In this document: piece by piece, positions 16,699 through 25,307 of the stretch
How the letters are laid out: the number at the start of each line of letters is the position of its first letter
How positions within the stretch are numbered: position 1 is the first letter of the stretch
Assembly (NCBI GenBank): GCA_945878725.1
Contig: CAMCTY010000001.1
Span: 62,001 to 126,000 of the forward strand
Direction: 5' to 3'
Length of the DNA stretch: 64,000 nucleotides
Source of the DNA: Bifidobacterium breve
GTDB lineage: Bacteria > Actinomycetota > Acidimicrobiia > Acidimicrobiales > Acidimicrobilacustridaceae
The notes under the pieces: model-generated
Told to the model about the DNA's origin: nothing
The model's input: the letters and a program-made list of their open reading frames with translations, nothing else
The model's database searches: none
Position numbers and translations under genes: made by a program

Positions 16699-17430
16699 GT
16701 GGTGGTCCTGTCCGAACTCGAAATCTTCTGTTCCCGGCCCCATGCGCCCACCCGACGCGTGGCGCTCGGAACCTCCGCGCTTCCTTGCGATCCACCCCCT
16801 GGCTTCGGGGGCATCCTCCTCGGAGGCATTGTTGCCAATTTCATTCCGGCGATCGATCCCGAAGTCATTCCTGATTTGAAGCGCCTCATGCGCAATCTCG
16901 AGGACGGTCGACCGGTATCCCAGCCGATCCTGCGGCACCGACTCCAGGTCGACACGGTTGGACTCAACTCTGTTCGGCATCGCCTTCTCGGTGAGGGCGA
17001 GCGACTGTCGTTTGATTTCGACTCCAGCGGCGTGGCCGAACAGCAGGTGCTCGGCGCGGTCTATGCAGCAGCCGACCTCGACGCAGCCACGCGGCGGTCG
17101 GTCATGGGAACGATCAGGACCGCAATCGATTGGGTCGGTCCCGTCGGCGCAGATCTCATCGCCGCGTTGAGTGGAATCCGAACGGGAGGAATGCTTGGTC
17201 GGATGGCACTCGAGAATCCGACGGCGTGGGCACTTGATCAGCTCGGCTTCACTCGGCCCGACGAAGCCTCTTTGTTCAGAGCAGGCATCGCCCCCGATCA
17301 GCGAGATGTCCAACGTCGCTATCGGGAGATGCTCCGCGAAGTGCATCCCGATCACGGGGCGGCCACCGAAGGTGCGGCGCAACGAATAGCGGAACTCGGC
17401 GAGGCGCGGCGCATTCTCACCGGCCGATGA
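16699..17430 (+). CDS. protein with C-terminal J domain
   Basis: 243-residue cytoplasmic protein. The last 55 residues form a J domain with VQRRYREMLREVHPDHG, where the HPD tripeptide stimulates Hsp70 (DnaK) ATPase. The roughly 180-residue N-terminal part is not recognised; it contains a Gly-rich hydrophobic stretch (GFGGILLGGIVANF). Unlike DnaJ there is no Gly/Phe or zinc region, and the J domain is at the wrong end for a class A or B DnaJ. The GTG at 16699 follows TACTGT by 7 bases. Its stop overlaps the next start (ATGA). Confidence 0.75.
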   Translation: MVVLSELEIFCSRPHAPTRRVALGTSALPCDPPPGFGGILLGGIVANFIPAIDPEVIPDLKRLMRNLEDGRPVSQPILRHRLQVDTVGLNSVRHRLLGEGERLSFDFDSSGVAEQQVLGAVYAAADLDAATRRSVMGTIRTAIDWVGPVGADLIAALSGIRTGGMLGRMALENPTAWALDQLGFTRPDEASLFRAGIAPDQRDVQRRYREMLREVHPDHGAATEGAAQRIAELGEARRILTGR

Positions 17431-17990
17431 GTTCTGTCGGAGCATTGCTTCTTGCTCCGGGGGCAGGGTCCGATCGCGATCATCACACGCTCGTTGCCGT
17501 GGAACAGGCGATGGCCCCAATGCCGACGGTGCGGATGGACTTCCCGTCACGGAAAGCCGGGCGGCGCTCACCCGACCGAGTCCCAGTTGCCGTTGCCGCG
17601 GTGGTCGAGGAGGCGGGTCAGCTCGTCAGCTCGGCAAGAATCCGCGCGAATCGGCTCGCACTCGGCGGTCGGTCCTTCGGCGGCCGCATGTGTTCGCTGG
17701 CCGTGGCGGCCGGACTCCCCGCCGCCGGACTCGTCCTGTTGAGTTACCCGCTACATCCGCCGGGCAAGCCAGACAATCTGCGCATCGATCATTTCGAGTC
17801 GATCGATGTTCCCTGTCTGTTCATCGGCGGCCTCAAGGATCCGTTCGGAACTCCGGATGAATTCGACGAGCACACTCGGCGTATCGCGGGTGCGGTGACA
17901 CAGGTGTGGCTGCCAGGTGGACACGATCCGCGCAACTGCGACGAGGTGATTGCGCGCGAGGTAAAAAAGTGGCTCGCAACATTGCGCTGA
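17427..17990 (+). CDS. alpha/beta hydrolase, dienelactone hydrolase-like
   Basis: 187-residue small alpha/beta hydrolase. LLLAPGAGSDRDH forms the oxyanion region, GGRSFGGR carries the nucleophilic Ser, GLKDPFG the acid and GGHDPR the His, in the correct order. The length and APGAGSD motif resemble the TEX30/KANSL3-like hydrolase group. It is translationally coupled to the J-domain gene by a 4-base overlap. The substrate is unknown. Confidence 0.8.
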   Translation: MSSVGALLLAPGAGSDRDHHTLVAVEQAMAPMPTVRMDFPSRKAGRRSPDRVPVAVAAVVEEAGQLVSSARIRANRLALGGRSFGGRMCSLAVAAGLPAAGLVLLSYPLHPPGKPDNLRIDHFESIDVPCLFIGGLKDPFGTPDEFDEHTRRIAGAVTQVWLPGGHDPRNCDEVIAREVKKWLATLR

Positions 17991-17997
17991 CGCGAAC

Positions 17998-19629
17998 TCA
18001 GTCCGCGGTGCCAGTTCCGGCGCCAGTGCCGGTCTCGTGTCGGTCGGAGGGATTGAGATCCTCGAGTTCGCGGCGAGCCGTCTCCGGGTAAAACACAAGA
18101 ATCAGTCCTATGAGCACAGCAGGACCGATAGCGAGGATGGCGATGGCGGGACCGAGTCCACCGATGCGGTCGGCGAGCCATCCGGCGAGAAGGAGCCCGG
18201 TGCTGCTGCCAGCCACGCTCACGACTTGCAGCCCGCCGTTCGCAGTGCCGCGCTGATTCGTCGGGAATAGTTCGGGACCATAAACGGCAAGCGCGGGAAT
18301 GGCGAGCGCTCCGACGATCGATGCGACGATCGACGCCATCCAAAGCGACCAACCCCACGAGAGATATGCAACGACGGTGAATCCGACTCCGCCCGCGATC
18401 CCGAGAGCACCGATGATCCGCCGGCCGTGTCGATCAGCGAGTTTGCCGCCGAGGACGATCCCGATCGCGCCGGGAGTGTTGGTCGCGAGGACAAAGACGG
18501 CGATCCCGATTCCGGAGAAACCGCGTTCGGTGCGGAGGAACTCGTTCAGAAACTGCGCGGCAGGAGCGAGAAAGAGCGACCACAGAAAACCCGATGCGGC
18601 GAGCAGGACGAAGCGACTCCAATTCACTGAGCGCGATGACTTCTCGTCCTGATCGGGGAGTACCTCGCCCGTCGTGCGCTGTGCGAGTGCAACGGCAGCG
18701 TCGGCTAGATCCTTCTGTCGGGTGAATCGGTGTGTCTCGGGTAGGCGTCTTCCGATTCGCCAACAAGGAATGATGAACAGCAGAGGAATCGCATACGCGA
18801 CGCGCCAGGCCCCAGCTGCGACATCGACGTAAACGAGGTTGGACACGCAAAGGCCGGCACCGAGCGCGGCGGCCATGGTGAGCACCGAGACGGCGAACGC
18901 GCGCGCTCCGGCGGGCATCTCCTCCACGGCGATGATTGCGATGACGAGGGCGACGACGGTCGACAATGCTCGGGCGAACGTCTGGGTCGTGCCCAACCAC
19001 CACATGCCCGGTGCGAGCGCCCCCATCGCAGTAAACGCGCATGCTCCGATGACCGACGCGATAAGCACAATCCTGCGGCCGCGGCGATCAGCGAACGCAA
19101 CAACGACCATCGACATCAAGACGCCGATCCTGACGGTGGCCAGAAGAGTTCCCTGGTCTGCGGTGGAGGCGCCGAACTGTTCGGCGGCGTAGGTCAGGGT
19201 CTGAGAGATGAGTGTGCCGAGGTATCCGGCGAACGCGCCGATCACACAAAGAAGCGACAGGATCGTGGCGGCCCGGGCGGTGAGTACCTCAGGTGGCGCC
19301 CACCATGGCGCTTTGCCTTCAGGTTTCGGTTTCTGCCGGAGATGGAATCGCAGGGCGAACCGGAAGATTGCGCCCCAGACGGGAACGGCAAGTTGGTAGT
19401 CGATGCGTTCGGTGACGTCGACGAGTGATCGGCCTGATCCGTCTTCGGCAGGCAAGCCGACGTTGATCGTCCGATTCCACTCAACGAATGGTCCCGTCTG
19501 GGCGGAGAACGCAAGGTTTCCGTCGCCGTCGAGTTCAGGGTCCGACTCGTGGACGATGTCTCGGCGAGGTTGCGACCAGTTCGGGACATCATCGGCGTCG
19601 ACCCGATGATGATGGGTGAGTCGGGTCAT
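17998..19629 (-). CDS. MFS transporter
   Basis: 543-residue major facilitator with 12 membrane helices and an unusual N-terminal cytoplasmic region of about 85 residues. FADRRGRRIVL and GKLADRHGRRIIGALG are the paired loop 2-3 and loop 8-9 motifs, and RRLPETHRF is the sugar/acid-transporter-type signature after helix 6. The C-terminus ends in a Gly-Thr repeat (GTGAGTGTAD). The ATG at 19629 is chosen because the open frame upstream overlaps the DsbA-like gene. The start remains uncertain, as no ribosome site is seen. It follows the DsbA-like gene, so the two may be cotranscribed. The substrate is not predictable. Confidence 0.82.
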   Translation of the reverse strand: MTRLTHHHRVDADDVPNWSQPRRDIVHESDPELDGDGNLAFSAQTGPFVEWNRTINVGLPAEDGSGRSLVDVTERIDYQLAVPVWGAIFRFALRFHLRQKPKPEGKAPWWAPPEVLTARAATILSLLCVIGAFAGYLGTLISQTLTYAAEQFGASTADQGTLLATVRIGVLMSMVVVAFADRRGRRIVLIASVIGACAFTAMGALAPGMWWLGTTQTFARALSTVVALVIAIIAVEEMPAGARAFAVSVLTMAAALGAGLCVSNLVYVDVAAGAWRVAYAIPLLFIIPCWRIGRRLPETHRFTRQKDLADAAVALAQRTTGEVLPDQDEKSSRSVNWSRFVLLAASGFLWSLFLAPAAQFLNEFLRTERGFSGIGIAVFVLATNTPGAIGIVLGGKLADRHGRRIIGALGIAGGVGFTVVAYLSWGWSLWMASIVASIVGALAIPALAVYGPELFPTNQRGTANGGLQVVSVAGSSTGLLLAGWLADRIGGLGPAIAILAIGPAVLIGLILVFYPETARRELEDLNPSDRHETGTGAGTGTAD

Positions 19630-19693
19630 GTCGAGGTTGTTGCGATCGCAGTTGCGGAGCAGGGATGAGTATCGACGACTGCCAACGATGAAC

Positions 19694-20323
19694 TCAGGGT
19701 CTGGGTCCGAACTCGACGCCGTTTTTCCGGCCGCGCTTGAGTTCGAAGAAGTCCGGCAACTGCAACGCGCCCGACAGGATCTGCCACAGTGCATCGGCAT
19801 CTGCTCCGACGGGCGGCGGGGAGACAATCGGGCCGAAGAAGCCGCGCCCGTGGAGGGGTGAGGCGATGATCGGGGAACCCACGTCCGGTCCAGCAAGGTC
19901 GAGGGCTTGGGTGACCGAGGTTGTGATGGCGGAGTCCCACTGGGCATCGTCGGCCGCGCGCATTGTTTCGGCAAGATCGAGTCCGACCGCAGTCACACTT
20001 GCAGCCAGCACGCTGTCATCAGGTGACTCTTCGTCATGATGGATACGCTCTCCGTAGTCGGCAAAGATCGCCGCAACCATGTCGTTTCGACCGTCGGCCC
20101 GTAGTGATTCGAGAACGCGAGCGAGACGGCGACTGCACACAAGGCGCGGTCGGAAGTGCTCGGAGATCTCGCGGTCCTTGTTGAGTTCCGCCAGACTCAA
20201 TGTTCGCCACTCGATGTCGACTCCATGTCGGGCTGAGACATCGACAAGCCACCGACTGGTGTTCCAAGTCCATGGGCAGCAGGGGTCGGCGAAGAACTGG
20301 ACGCTCGTGATGGGGGTCGTCAT
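19694..20323 (-). CDS. DsbA-family protein, mycothiol-dependent nitroreductase-like
   Basis: 209-residue thioredoxin-fold protein. The opening VQFFADPCCPWTWNTSRWL resembles the actinobacterial mycothiol-dependent nitroreductase group (Rv2466c type), in which the motif is CPWC. Here it is C16-P-W-T19, so the resolving cysteine is replaced by Thr, and an extra C15 sits just before. A monothiol mechanism using mycothiol would remain possible. The ATG at 20323 follows GGAG. The upstream small membrane protein ends 1 base before it and the MFS gene lies downstream, giving a likely three-gene unit. There is no signal peptide, so it acts in the cytoplasm. Confidence 0.8.
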   Translation of the reverse strand: MTTPITSVQFFADPCCPWTWNTSRWLVDVSARHGVDIEWRTLSLAELNKDREISEHFRPRLVCSRRLARVLESLRADGRNDMVAAIFADYGERIHHDEESPDDSVLAASVTAVGLDLAETMRAADDAQWDSAITTSVTQALDLAGPDVGSPIIASPLHGRGFFGPIVSPPPVGADADALWQILSGALQLPDFFELKRGRKNGVEFGPRP

Positions 20324-20324
20324 A

Positions 20325-20513
20325 TCAATCTCCGGAGGTCGTTGGGGTTGCATCGTCGTGATCGGTTGTCGCTGCTGTTTCGGCACGCTGTCGCTGGACC
20401 GCCTTCGCCCGCTTGGTCGCAAGTGAGAGCAGAGCGACAAAGACCCCAACGGGAACGAGAACGAGAAGGGCCTCATCCCAGCCGCCTTGGTGAGCGAGAA
20501 GAAGGGTTGACAT
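20325..20513 (-). CDS. small single-helix membrane protein
   Basis: 62 residues: a short N-terminus (MSTLLLAHQGGWDE), one membrane helix (ALLVLVPVGVFVALLSLA), then a basic stretch and a Thr/Asp tail. The start at 20513 is the first ATG that does not run into the divergent gene region. It ends 1 base before the DsbA-like start, so it leads that operon. Function unknown. Confidence 0.6.
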   Translation of the reverse strand: MSTLLLAHQGGWDEALLVLVPVGVFVALLSLATKRAKAVQRQRAETAATTDHDDATPTTSGD

Positions 20514-20589
20514 GGGCGAAAGTCTCGCACGCCTGTGCCGGGAAACCGATTGCCGCACCTCAGACCGTGGAACTTCGGATTCCAGTACC

Positions 20590-20595
20590 TACACT
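20590..20595 (+). promoter_or_regulatory. -10 element for leaderless NfuA-like gene
   Basis: TACACT ends 6 bases before the GTG at 20602. Confidence 0.45.
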
Positions 20596-20601
20596 GGCAG
20601 T

Positions 20602-20868
20602 GTGCGAGCCCAGGTTGAACAAGTCATCGAAGTCATCCGCCCGGCGATTCAGGCCGACAACGGCGATGTCGTGCTTCACGACGTCAACGAAGAAACTGGC
20701 CTCGTGACCGTTGAGCTCATCGGAGCGTGCGTCTCCTGTCCGGCATCGACGGTGACCCTCAAGGCTGGCCTTGAACGGATCCTTATGGATCGGGTTCCTG
20801 GTGTCACCGAAGTCATCGATGCCGGTGCGGCCAAAGCTGAAATCGGCGAGACCCCAGTTTCGCTGTAA
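20602..20868 (+). CDS. NifU C-terminal-domain Fe-S scaffold protein
   Basis: 88-residue protein consisting of just the NifU-like C-terminal domain: VRAQVEQVIEVIRPAIQADN at the start and the cluster-binding C-V-S-C in GACVSCPASTVTLKAGLE. It can bind and pass on an [4Fe-4S] cluster. The GTG at 20602 gives the exact domain boundary and lies 6 bases after TACACT; the in-frame ATG at 20512 would overlap the divergent gene's start. It is separate from the cysteine desulfurase at 26627. Confidence 0.9.
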   Translation: MRAQVEQVIEVIRPAIQADNGDVVLHDVNEETGLVTVELIGACVSCPASTVTLKAGLERILMDRVPGVTEVIDAGAAKAEIGETPVSL

Positions 20869-20894
20869 ACAGCCGGTTCCCGCGGACACTGTCG

Positions 20895-20900
20895 TAGCGT
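20895..20900 (+). promoter_or_regulatory. -10 element for meaB
   Basis: TAGCGT ends 6 bases before the GTG at 20907, favouring that start over the GTG at 20901. Confidence 0.4.
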
Positions 20901-20906
20901 GTGGGC

Positions 20907-21854
20907 GTGAGTACGGTCCGTTCCTCTGATCCGGTTGCACTGTTCTCAAGTGCGCGCGCCGGCGACCGTTCGGCATTGGCTCGACTTCTCTCGATGGTCG
21001 AGCGGGGTGGCCCCGAAGCCCGCGCCGTTAGTGCTCTAAGTCATCCACTGAGCGGTAGTGCCGTGACGGTGGGAATCACCGGTGCCCCTGGCGCGGGAAA
21101 GTCGACACTTACATCTGCGCTCATCGGTTGCATCCGCGCTGCGGATGAACCAGTTGCTGTGCTCGCGATCGATCCGTCATCACCGTTTACTGGTGGAGCG
21201 ATTCTCGGCGACCGGGTGCGTATGAGCGAACACTCGTTGGATACTGATGTGTTCATCCGGTCGATGGCGACGCGTGGTCACCTTGGCGGATTGTCACTCG
21301 CCGTTCCCGAGGCATCGCGTCTTCTCGATGCAGTGGGCATGCCGTGGGTTCTGGTCGAAACGGTCGGAGTCGGCCAGGTCGAGGTCGAAATCGCCGGCGA
21401 AGCCGATACGACTGTCGTTGTCGTGAATCCGGGATGGGGCGATGCAGTTCAAGCCAACAAGGCCGGACTCATGGAGATCGCCGATATTTTCGTCGTGAAT
21501 AAAGCGGATCGTCCCGGCGTCCAGGACACGATCGGTGACATCGAACGGATGCTGTCGTTGCGTACCCGCGATGGATGGCGTCCTCCGATCATCACAACGG
21601 TCGCCACAACTGGAGATGGAGTCGAGGGGCTCTGGCAGGCGATGAGAGACCACGGTGAGTGGTCAGTGGAATCGGGCCAACGCGTTTCTCGTCGCGCCAA
21701 GCGTCTTGAAACGGAGCTTCGACGAATGCTCGAGGTCAGGTTGCTCGAGCGGATCACCGACCTTTCCTCGGGAGACCGGTGGACGGCGGCACTCTCTGCC
21801 GCCGCCTCGGGGCAGTCCGATCCGTGGGATGCCATCGACGATCTACTTAGCTGA
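20907..21854 (+). CDS. meaB: methylmalonyl-CoA mutase-associated GTPase MeaB
   Basis: 315-residue G3E-type GTPase that protects and reloads B12-dependent methylmalonyl-CoA mutase. Walker A is GITGAPGAGKSTL. Further family motifs are LAIDPSSPFTGGAILGDRVRM, MATRGHLGGLS, ETVGVGQVEVEIAGEADTT and NKADRPG for guanine recognition. No mutase gene is adjacent, so the partner lies elsewhere. Two GTG codons (20901, 20907) are possible; the second fits the leaderless spacing seen for other genes here. Confidence 0.93.
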   Translation: MSTVRSSDPVALFSSARAGDRSALARLLSMVERGGPEARAVSALSHPLSGSAVTVGITGAPGAGKSTLTSALIGCIRAADEPVAVLAIDPSSPFTGGAILGDRVRMSEHSLDTDVFIRSMATRGHLGGLSLAVPEASRLLDAVGMPWVLVETVGVGQVEVEIAGEADTTVVVVNPGWGDAVQANKAGLMEIADIFVVNKADRPGVQDTIGDIERMLSLRTRDGWRPPIITTVATTGDGVEGLWQAMRDHGEWSVESGQRVSRRAKRLETELRRMLEVRLLERITDLSSGDRWTAALSAAASGQSDPWDAIDDLLS

Positions 21855-21994
21855 GCGCGTTCGGATCCGACCCGACCGGGTCGATCGGATCCTTCTTGCC
21901 CAGAGTTGCGGGAAATTGCTTTCGGCCGGTGCGACCGTGCCGATTGCTCTTCGAGAGCGGCGCGGCAACTTGCGCACGGATCGGAGAGGAATCG

Positions 21995-22639
21995 ATGGAG
22001 CTCGCAGGAGTACAGATACGCGGTCAGAAAGCGCGCCTTGGTTCGAAGGCTGCAGCCATCGCAGTTCTGACGCTCGCCCTTCTGTCAGCAGGATGTTCGG
22101 CGGTCCCCAGGCAGGCCACAACCGATGATTCAGAGTTGGTGGCGCCGGACATCGCAATGTCATCCGTTCCGTCATCCGTCCCGATAGCCGTGGTTGCCGG
22201 CGCTCCGGTTGTGGATGTGGCGCCGGAAATCGCCATCTCTCGTGCCGTAGATGCATTCTGGCTCGCGTATCTCGCCGCTCACGATCCCCCGAATCCCGAT
22301 CATCTGTCCTTGGCCGACGTAGCGATTGGGGAGGAACTCGCGCTTCTTCGAGAGCGAATCTCGATGCGGCGAATGATTGGTGAGTCGATCAGGCGGTCGA
22401 AACAAGACGCGTTCATGAGCACAGCGAGAATCCGGTCACTCGCGGCGGAGAGTGCGGTCGTGGATGTCTGCGTGTTCGATGATTTGGTAGTCGTGGACAT
22501 CCTGTCGGGCAAGGTGGTGAACGACAAGGTCGGTACCTATCGATTCGAAATGTCAATGGTGAAACAGAACAGTCGCTGGCTCGTGGGTATGAATCGGATT
22601 CTCAGCCATCGGGCGGGAGTCGACGAATGCGAACGTTGA
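21995..22639 (+). CDS. lipoprotein of unknown function
   Basis: 214-residue predicted lipoprotein. A basic N-terminus is followed by AAAIAVLTLALLSAGC, a lipobox with the acylated Cys. The exported part has a Ser/Val-rich linker and then an alpha/beta domain (about 85-205) resembling the small NTF2-like domains often found on actinobacterial lipoproteins (VDAFWLAYLAAHD, RFEMSMVKQNSRWLV); this is a weak fold guess. The ATG at 21995 follows GAGAGGA. It overlaps the next secreted protein gene by 13 bases, so the two are coupled. Confidence 0.65.
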   Translation: MELAGVQIRGQKARLGSKAAAIAVLTLALLSAGCSAVPRQATTDDSELVAPDIAMSSVPSSVPIAVVAGAPVVDVAPEIAISRAVDAFWLAYLAAHDPPNPDHLSLADVAIGEELALLRERISMRRMIGESIRRSKQDAFMSTARIRSLAAESAVVDVCVFDDLVVVDILSGKVVNDKVGTYRFEMSMVKQNSRWLVGMNRILSHRAGVDECER

Positions 22640-23502
22640 AGCGGTTGGCTTCCCTCCTTTTCGTGCTTGCGGCGATAACGGCGACAGTCGTCGTTCCGGG
22701 TGATGGCGCCGATGCGGAAGGCAGTGATAGGTCGGGCTACGGAACGATCACCGATGGCTCTCCCGAGGCCGTCGTCATTGTTGATCAAGCGGGAACGATC
22801 GCTTCATGGTCAGGAACACGGCGCGGCGGGGCTCGTTGGACTTGCGGCTATTACACGGTTGATGCGATGCAGACCTCACCGCTCGATTTCGTTCTCGCGG
22901 TTCGCTGGTTCGATGGTCCGGTAGCGCCCGTTGCCGGGTTCTTCTATGTCCTTGCCTGTGACGACGAAGCGGGTAACCGCGTGAGATCGACCTATCTCCA
23001 GTACAACCCCGGCGATCCGTTCGGCGGTGTGGCCGCAGTGGAACGTGCGGTCGATGAAGCCCGTCGCAGGATCGAGCTTGAGCCGCCGGTGTTGGCGATG
23101 AACCCATCGCCAACGCAGTTAGCGGGAATCCCCACATGGTTCTGGATCTCCGAAGGTTGGACCGATCGCTGGGCAACCGCATCCATCGGATCAGTTTCGA
23201 CAACGGTACGAGCGCGTCCCATTGGTGTTCTTTGGGACTTCGGTGACGGCACGAGAATCATTTGCGACCGCGGTGTTGCCTACGACGTGTGGCGCCATCC
23301 GCGTGATCAATCCAGTTCCTGCACGCATGCCTATGAGAGGACGACGGTCGGTGAGCCGTTCGGGGCTGTCCTGGTCACGGCCACGTTGCACTGGGCGATC
23401 GACTGGTGGTCATCGGGCGGTGAGTACGGAACCCTCGGCACGCTGTCGCGATCGTCGAATGCAGTGACTCGGGTTCTCGAGGCGCAAGCACTTGTCCGTT
23501 GA
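22627..23502 (+). CDS. secreted protein with PKD-like segment
   Basis: 291 residues with an N-terminal signal peptide (RLASLLFVLAAITATVVV) and no later membrane helix. A C-terminal segment with GVLWDFGDGTRIICD and SCTHAYERT resembles a PKD-type beta domain, a fold common in surface proteins. The middle part is Trp and Arg rich and not recognised. Two Cys pairs could form disulfides outside the cell. Coupling to the lipoprotein gene by a 13-base overlap suggests a shared envelope role. Confidence 0.6.
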   Translation: MRTLKRLASLLFVLAAITATVVVPGDGADAEGSDRSGYGTITDGSPEAVVIVDQAGTIASWSGTRRGGARWTCGYYTVDAMQTSPLDFVLAVRWFDGPVAPVAGFFYVLACDDEAGNRVRSTYLQYNPGDPFGGVAAVERAVDEARRRIELEPPVLAMNPSPTQLAGIPTWFWISEGWTDRWATASIGSVSTTVRARPIGVLWDFGDGTRIICDRGVAYDVWRHPRDQSSSCTHAYERTTVGEPFGAVLVTATLHWAIDWWSSGGEYGTLGTLSRSSNAVTRVLEAQALVR

Positions 23503-23548
23503 AGTAGCTCCTGATGATTCGAGGCCCATCCCGGGGAGTGTCGAACGT

Positions 23549-23554
23549 TAGGGT
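23549..23554 (+). promoter_or_regulatory. -10 element for enoyl-CoA hydratase gene
   Basis: TAGGGT ends 7 bases before the GTG at 23562, with no ribosome site. Confidence 0.45.
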
Positions 23555-23561
23555 CATTGGC

Positions 23562-24338
23562 GTGACCGACGAACTCGTAACTCTCGAACGTGGCGAAGAT
23601 GGCGTTGCACTTGTACGACTGTGCAACGGAAAGGTCAATGCGCTTTCCTCGGCGACGCTGATGGCCCTCAAAAAGATTGCGGAAGATCTGACTGAGTCTC
23701 CGGCCGGTGCAGTGGTCGTTACCGGTAGCGAACGGATCTTTGCGGCGGGCGCCGAGATCGCCGAATTCGACGGCCCCGACGAAGCGACGCGCATCGGTCG
23801 ACTCTTTCTCGAGACTCTCGGTGCTGTGGCTGCCATTCCTTCTGTCGTCATTGCCGCAGTACATGGACCAGCCCTTGGTGGCGGATGTGAGCTGGCCCTT
23901 GCGTGTGATCTTCGGATCGCGGCCGACAACGCGAAGTTCGGCCAGCCGGAAATCCTCCTCGGGATCATTCCTGGTGGTGGGGGAACACAGCGTCTTGCTC
24001 GACTCATCGGGCCGTCGCGCGCTAAGGATCTGATCCTGACCGGACGTCAGGTGCGGGCCGAGGAGTCGCTTGCGATCGGACTCGTAAACGAAGTCCATCC
24101 GGCCGCCGATGTTCTTGGCCGAGCCCTTGCGCTGGCGGCGGAACTCGCTGCCGGGCCAGTCGTCGCCCACCGACTCGCGAAGCAGGTCATCGACGCCGGA
24201 CTCGAAACCACGCTTGACGCCGGGTTGGAACTCGAGCAGGACGCGTTCGTCGCCGTGTTCGCAACTGAGGATGCTCGTATCGGAGTCGCTTCGTTTCTTG
24301 AGTCCGGTCCGGGGAAGGCAATCTTCACCGGTCGCTGA
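23562..24338 (+). CDS. enoyl-CoA hydratase/isomerase family protein
   Basis: 258-residue crotonase-fold protein hydrating 2-enoyl-CoA or acting on related CoA esters. The oxyanion-hole segments are FAAGAEIAEF and HGPALGGGCELALACDLRI. The glutamates expected in hydratases appear in FGQPEILLGIIPGGGGTQRL. The GTG at 23562 gives the usual length and fits the leaderless pattern; an upstream in-frame ATG at 23514 would add 16 odd residues. The exact acyl-CoA cannot be inferred. Confidence 0.9.
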   Translation: MTDELVTLERGEDGVALVRLCNGKVNALSSATLMALKKIAEDLTESPAGAVVVTGSERIFAAGAEIAEFDGPDEATRIGRLFLETLGAVAAIPSVVIAAVHGPALGGGCELALACDLRIAADNAKFGQPEILLGIIPGGGGTQRLARLIGPSRAKDLILTGRQVRAEESLAIGLVNEVHPAADVLGRALALAAELAAGPVVAHRLAKQVIDAGLETTLDAGLELEQDAFVAVFATEDARIGVASFLESGPGKAIFTGR

Positions 24339-24362
24339 ACAGAGGTCCGGTCCGGACATGGA

Positions 24363-24368
24363 TAGGGT
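24363..24368 (+). promoter_or_regulatory. -10 element for rhomboid gene
   Basis: TAGGGT ends 6 bases before the GTG at 24375. Confidence 0.45.
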
Positions 24369-24374
24369 CGCTTC

Positions 24375-25274
24375 GTGACTGCTCCCGTGACCACGTGTTA
24401 CCGCCATTCGGATCGCCGGGCCGGGGTGACATGTCAGCGTTGTGATCGCCCGATCTGCCCGAGTTGCATGGCGCAGGCATCGGTCGGATTCCACTGTCCC
24501 GACTGCACCCGCAGCGCGGCTCGGACGTCACGAGTCATGCGCATGCGCGATCTTCAATCGGGTCGCCCAATCGTGACGCAGGTTCTGATCGCGCTCAACG
24601 TTCTCGGCATGCTTGCCGCCGCGGCCACGGGCGGATCATTGTTCGATGGTGGCGGAACGGCAACGGAGAATGGTCTACTCATCGGGTATTGGGAGACCAC
24701 CGAGATGACACGCTTCGGGTTTGTCACGACCCCGATCGGCGTGGCGAGTGGCGAGTGGTACCGGGTGTTCACCGGTGGGTTCCTGCATTCCGGTCTGCTC
24801 CATCTCGGCATGAACATGCTGCTGCTTTATCTGCTCGGCACCCAACTCGAACCACTCCTCGGCAAAGCGCGTTTCTTGGCTCTTTACGTGGCGTGTCTTG
24901 CCGCCGGATCGTTCGGCGTCCTTCTCGTATCGCCCACTGCCGCCACGGTCGGAGCCTCGGGTGCAGTCTTTGGCCTGATGGGTGCGGCGGTGATTGCACA
25001 ACGTCGTGCCGGTATCGACATCTGGCGAAATGGCATCGGTGGTTTGGTGCTCATCAACCTGCTGATCACATTCGCAGTGCCAGGCATCTCTGTCGGCGCT
25101 CACATCGGCGGCCTCGTCGCCGGCGTGTTGATCGGTGCGCTGGTGTTTGCTCTCGACAGCATCGTTCGCGCACCGGCGCTCGGCACCGCAGTTTGCGCGG
25201 CCCTGACCGTGTCGCTGGTTTTCGGCTGCATCTGGGCTGCCGGCCAATGGGCCGATCCAGTCCTCAACTTCTGA
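24375..25274 (+). CDS. rhomboid intramembrane serine protease with N-terminal zinc finger
   Basis: 299-residue polytopic protein. Residues about 8-45 form a B-box-like zinc motif (CYRH, CQRC, CPSC, CPDC). The rhomboid domain follows, with GEWYRVFTGGFLH, HLGMNMLLLY, the catalytic Ser in GASGAVFGLMG and the catalytic His in GAHIGGLVAGV. It cleaves membrane proteins within or next to their membrane helices. The substrate is unknown. The zinc module presumably faces the cytoplasm. Leaderless GTG start. Confidence 0.92.
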   Translation: MTAPVTTCYRHSDRRAGVTCQRCDRPICPSCMAQASVGFHCPDCTRSAARTSRVMRMRDLQSGRPIVTQVLIALNVLGMLAAAATGGSLFDGGGTATENGLLIGYWETTEMTRFGFVTTPIGVASGEWYRVFTGGFLHSGLLHLGMNMLLLYLLGTQLEPLLGKARFLALYVACLAAGSFGVLLVSPTAATVGASGAVFGLMGAAVIAQRRAGIDIWRNGIGGLVLINLLITFAVPGISVGAHIGGLVAGVLIGALVFALDSIVRAPALGTAVCAALTVSLVFGCIWAAGQWADPVLNF

Positions 25275-25307
25275 ACGCAGCCTCTGCGTGCGTTCTCGAG
25301 CGGTTGC

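Noticed and set aside
16240-17571. 443-codon frame opposite glpX, the J-domain gene and the hydrolase gene
   Set aside because: It spans three real genes or their promoters and has no family features.
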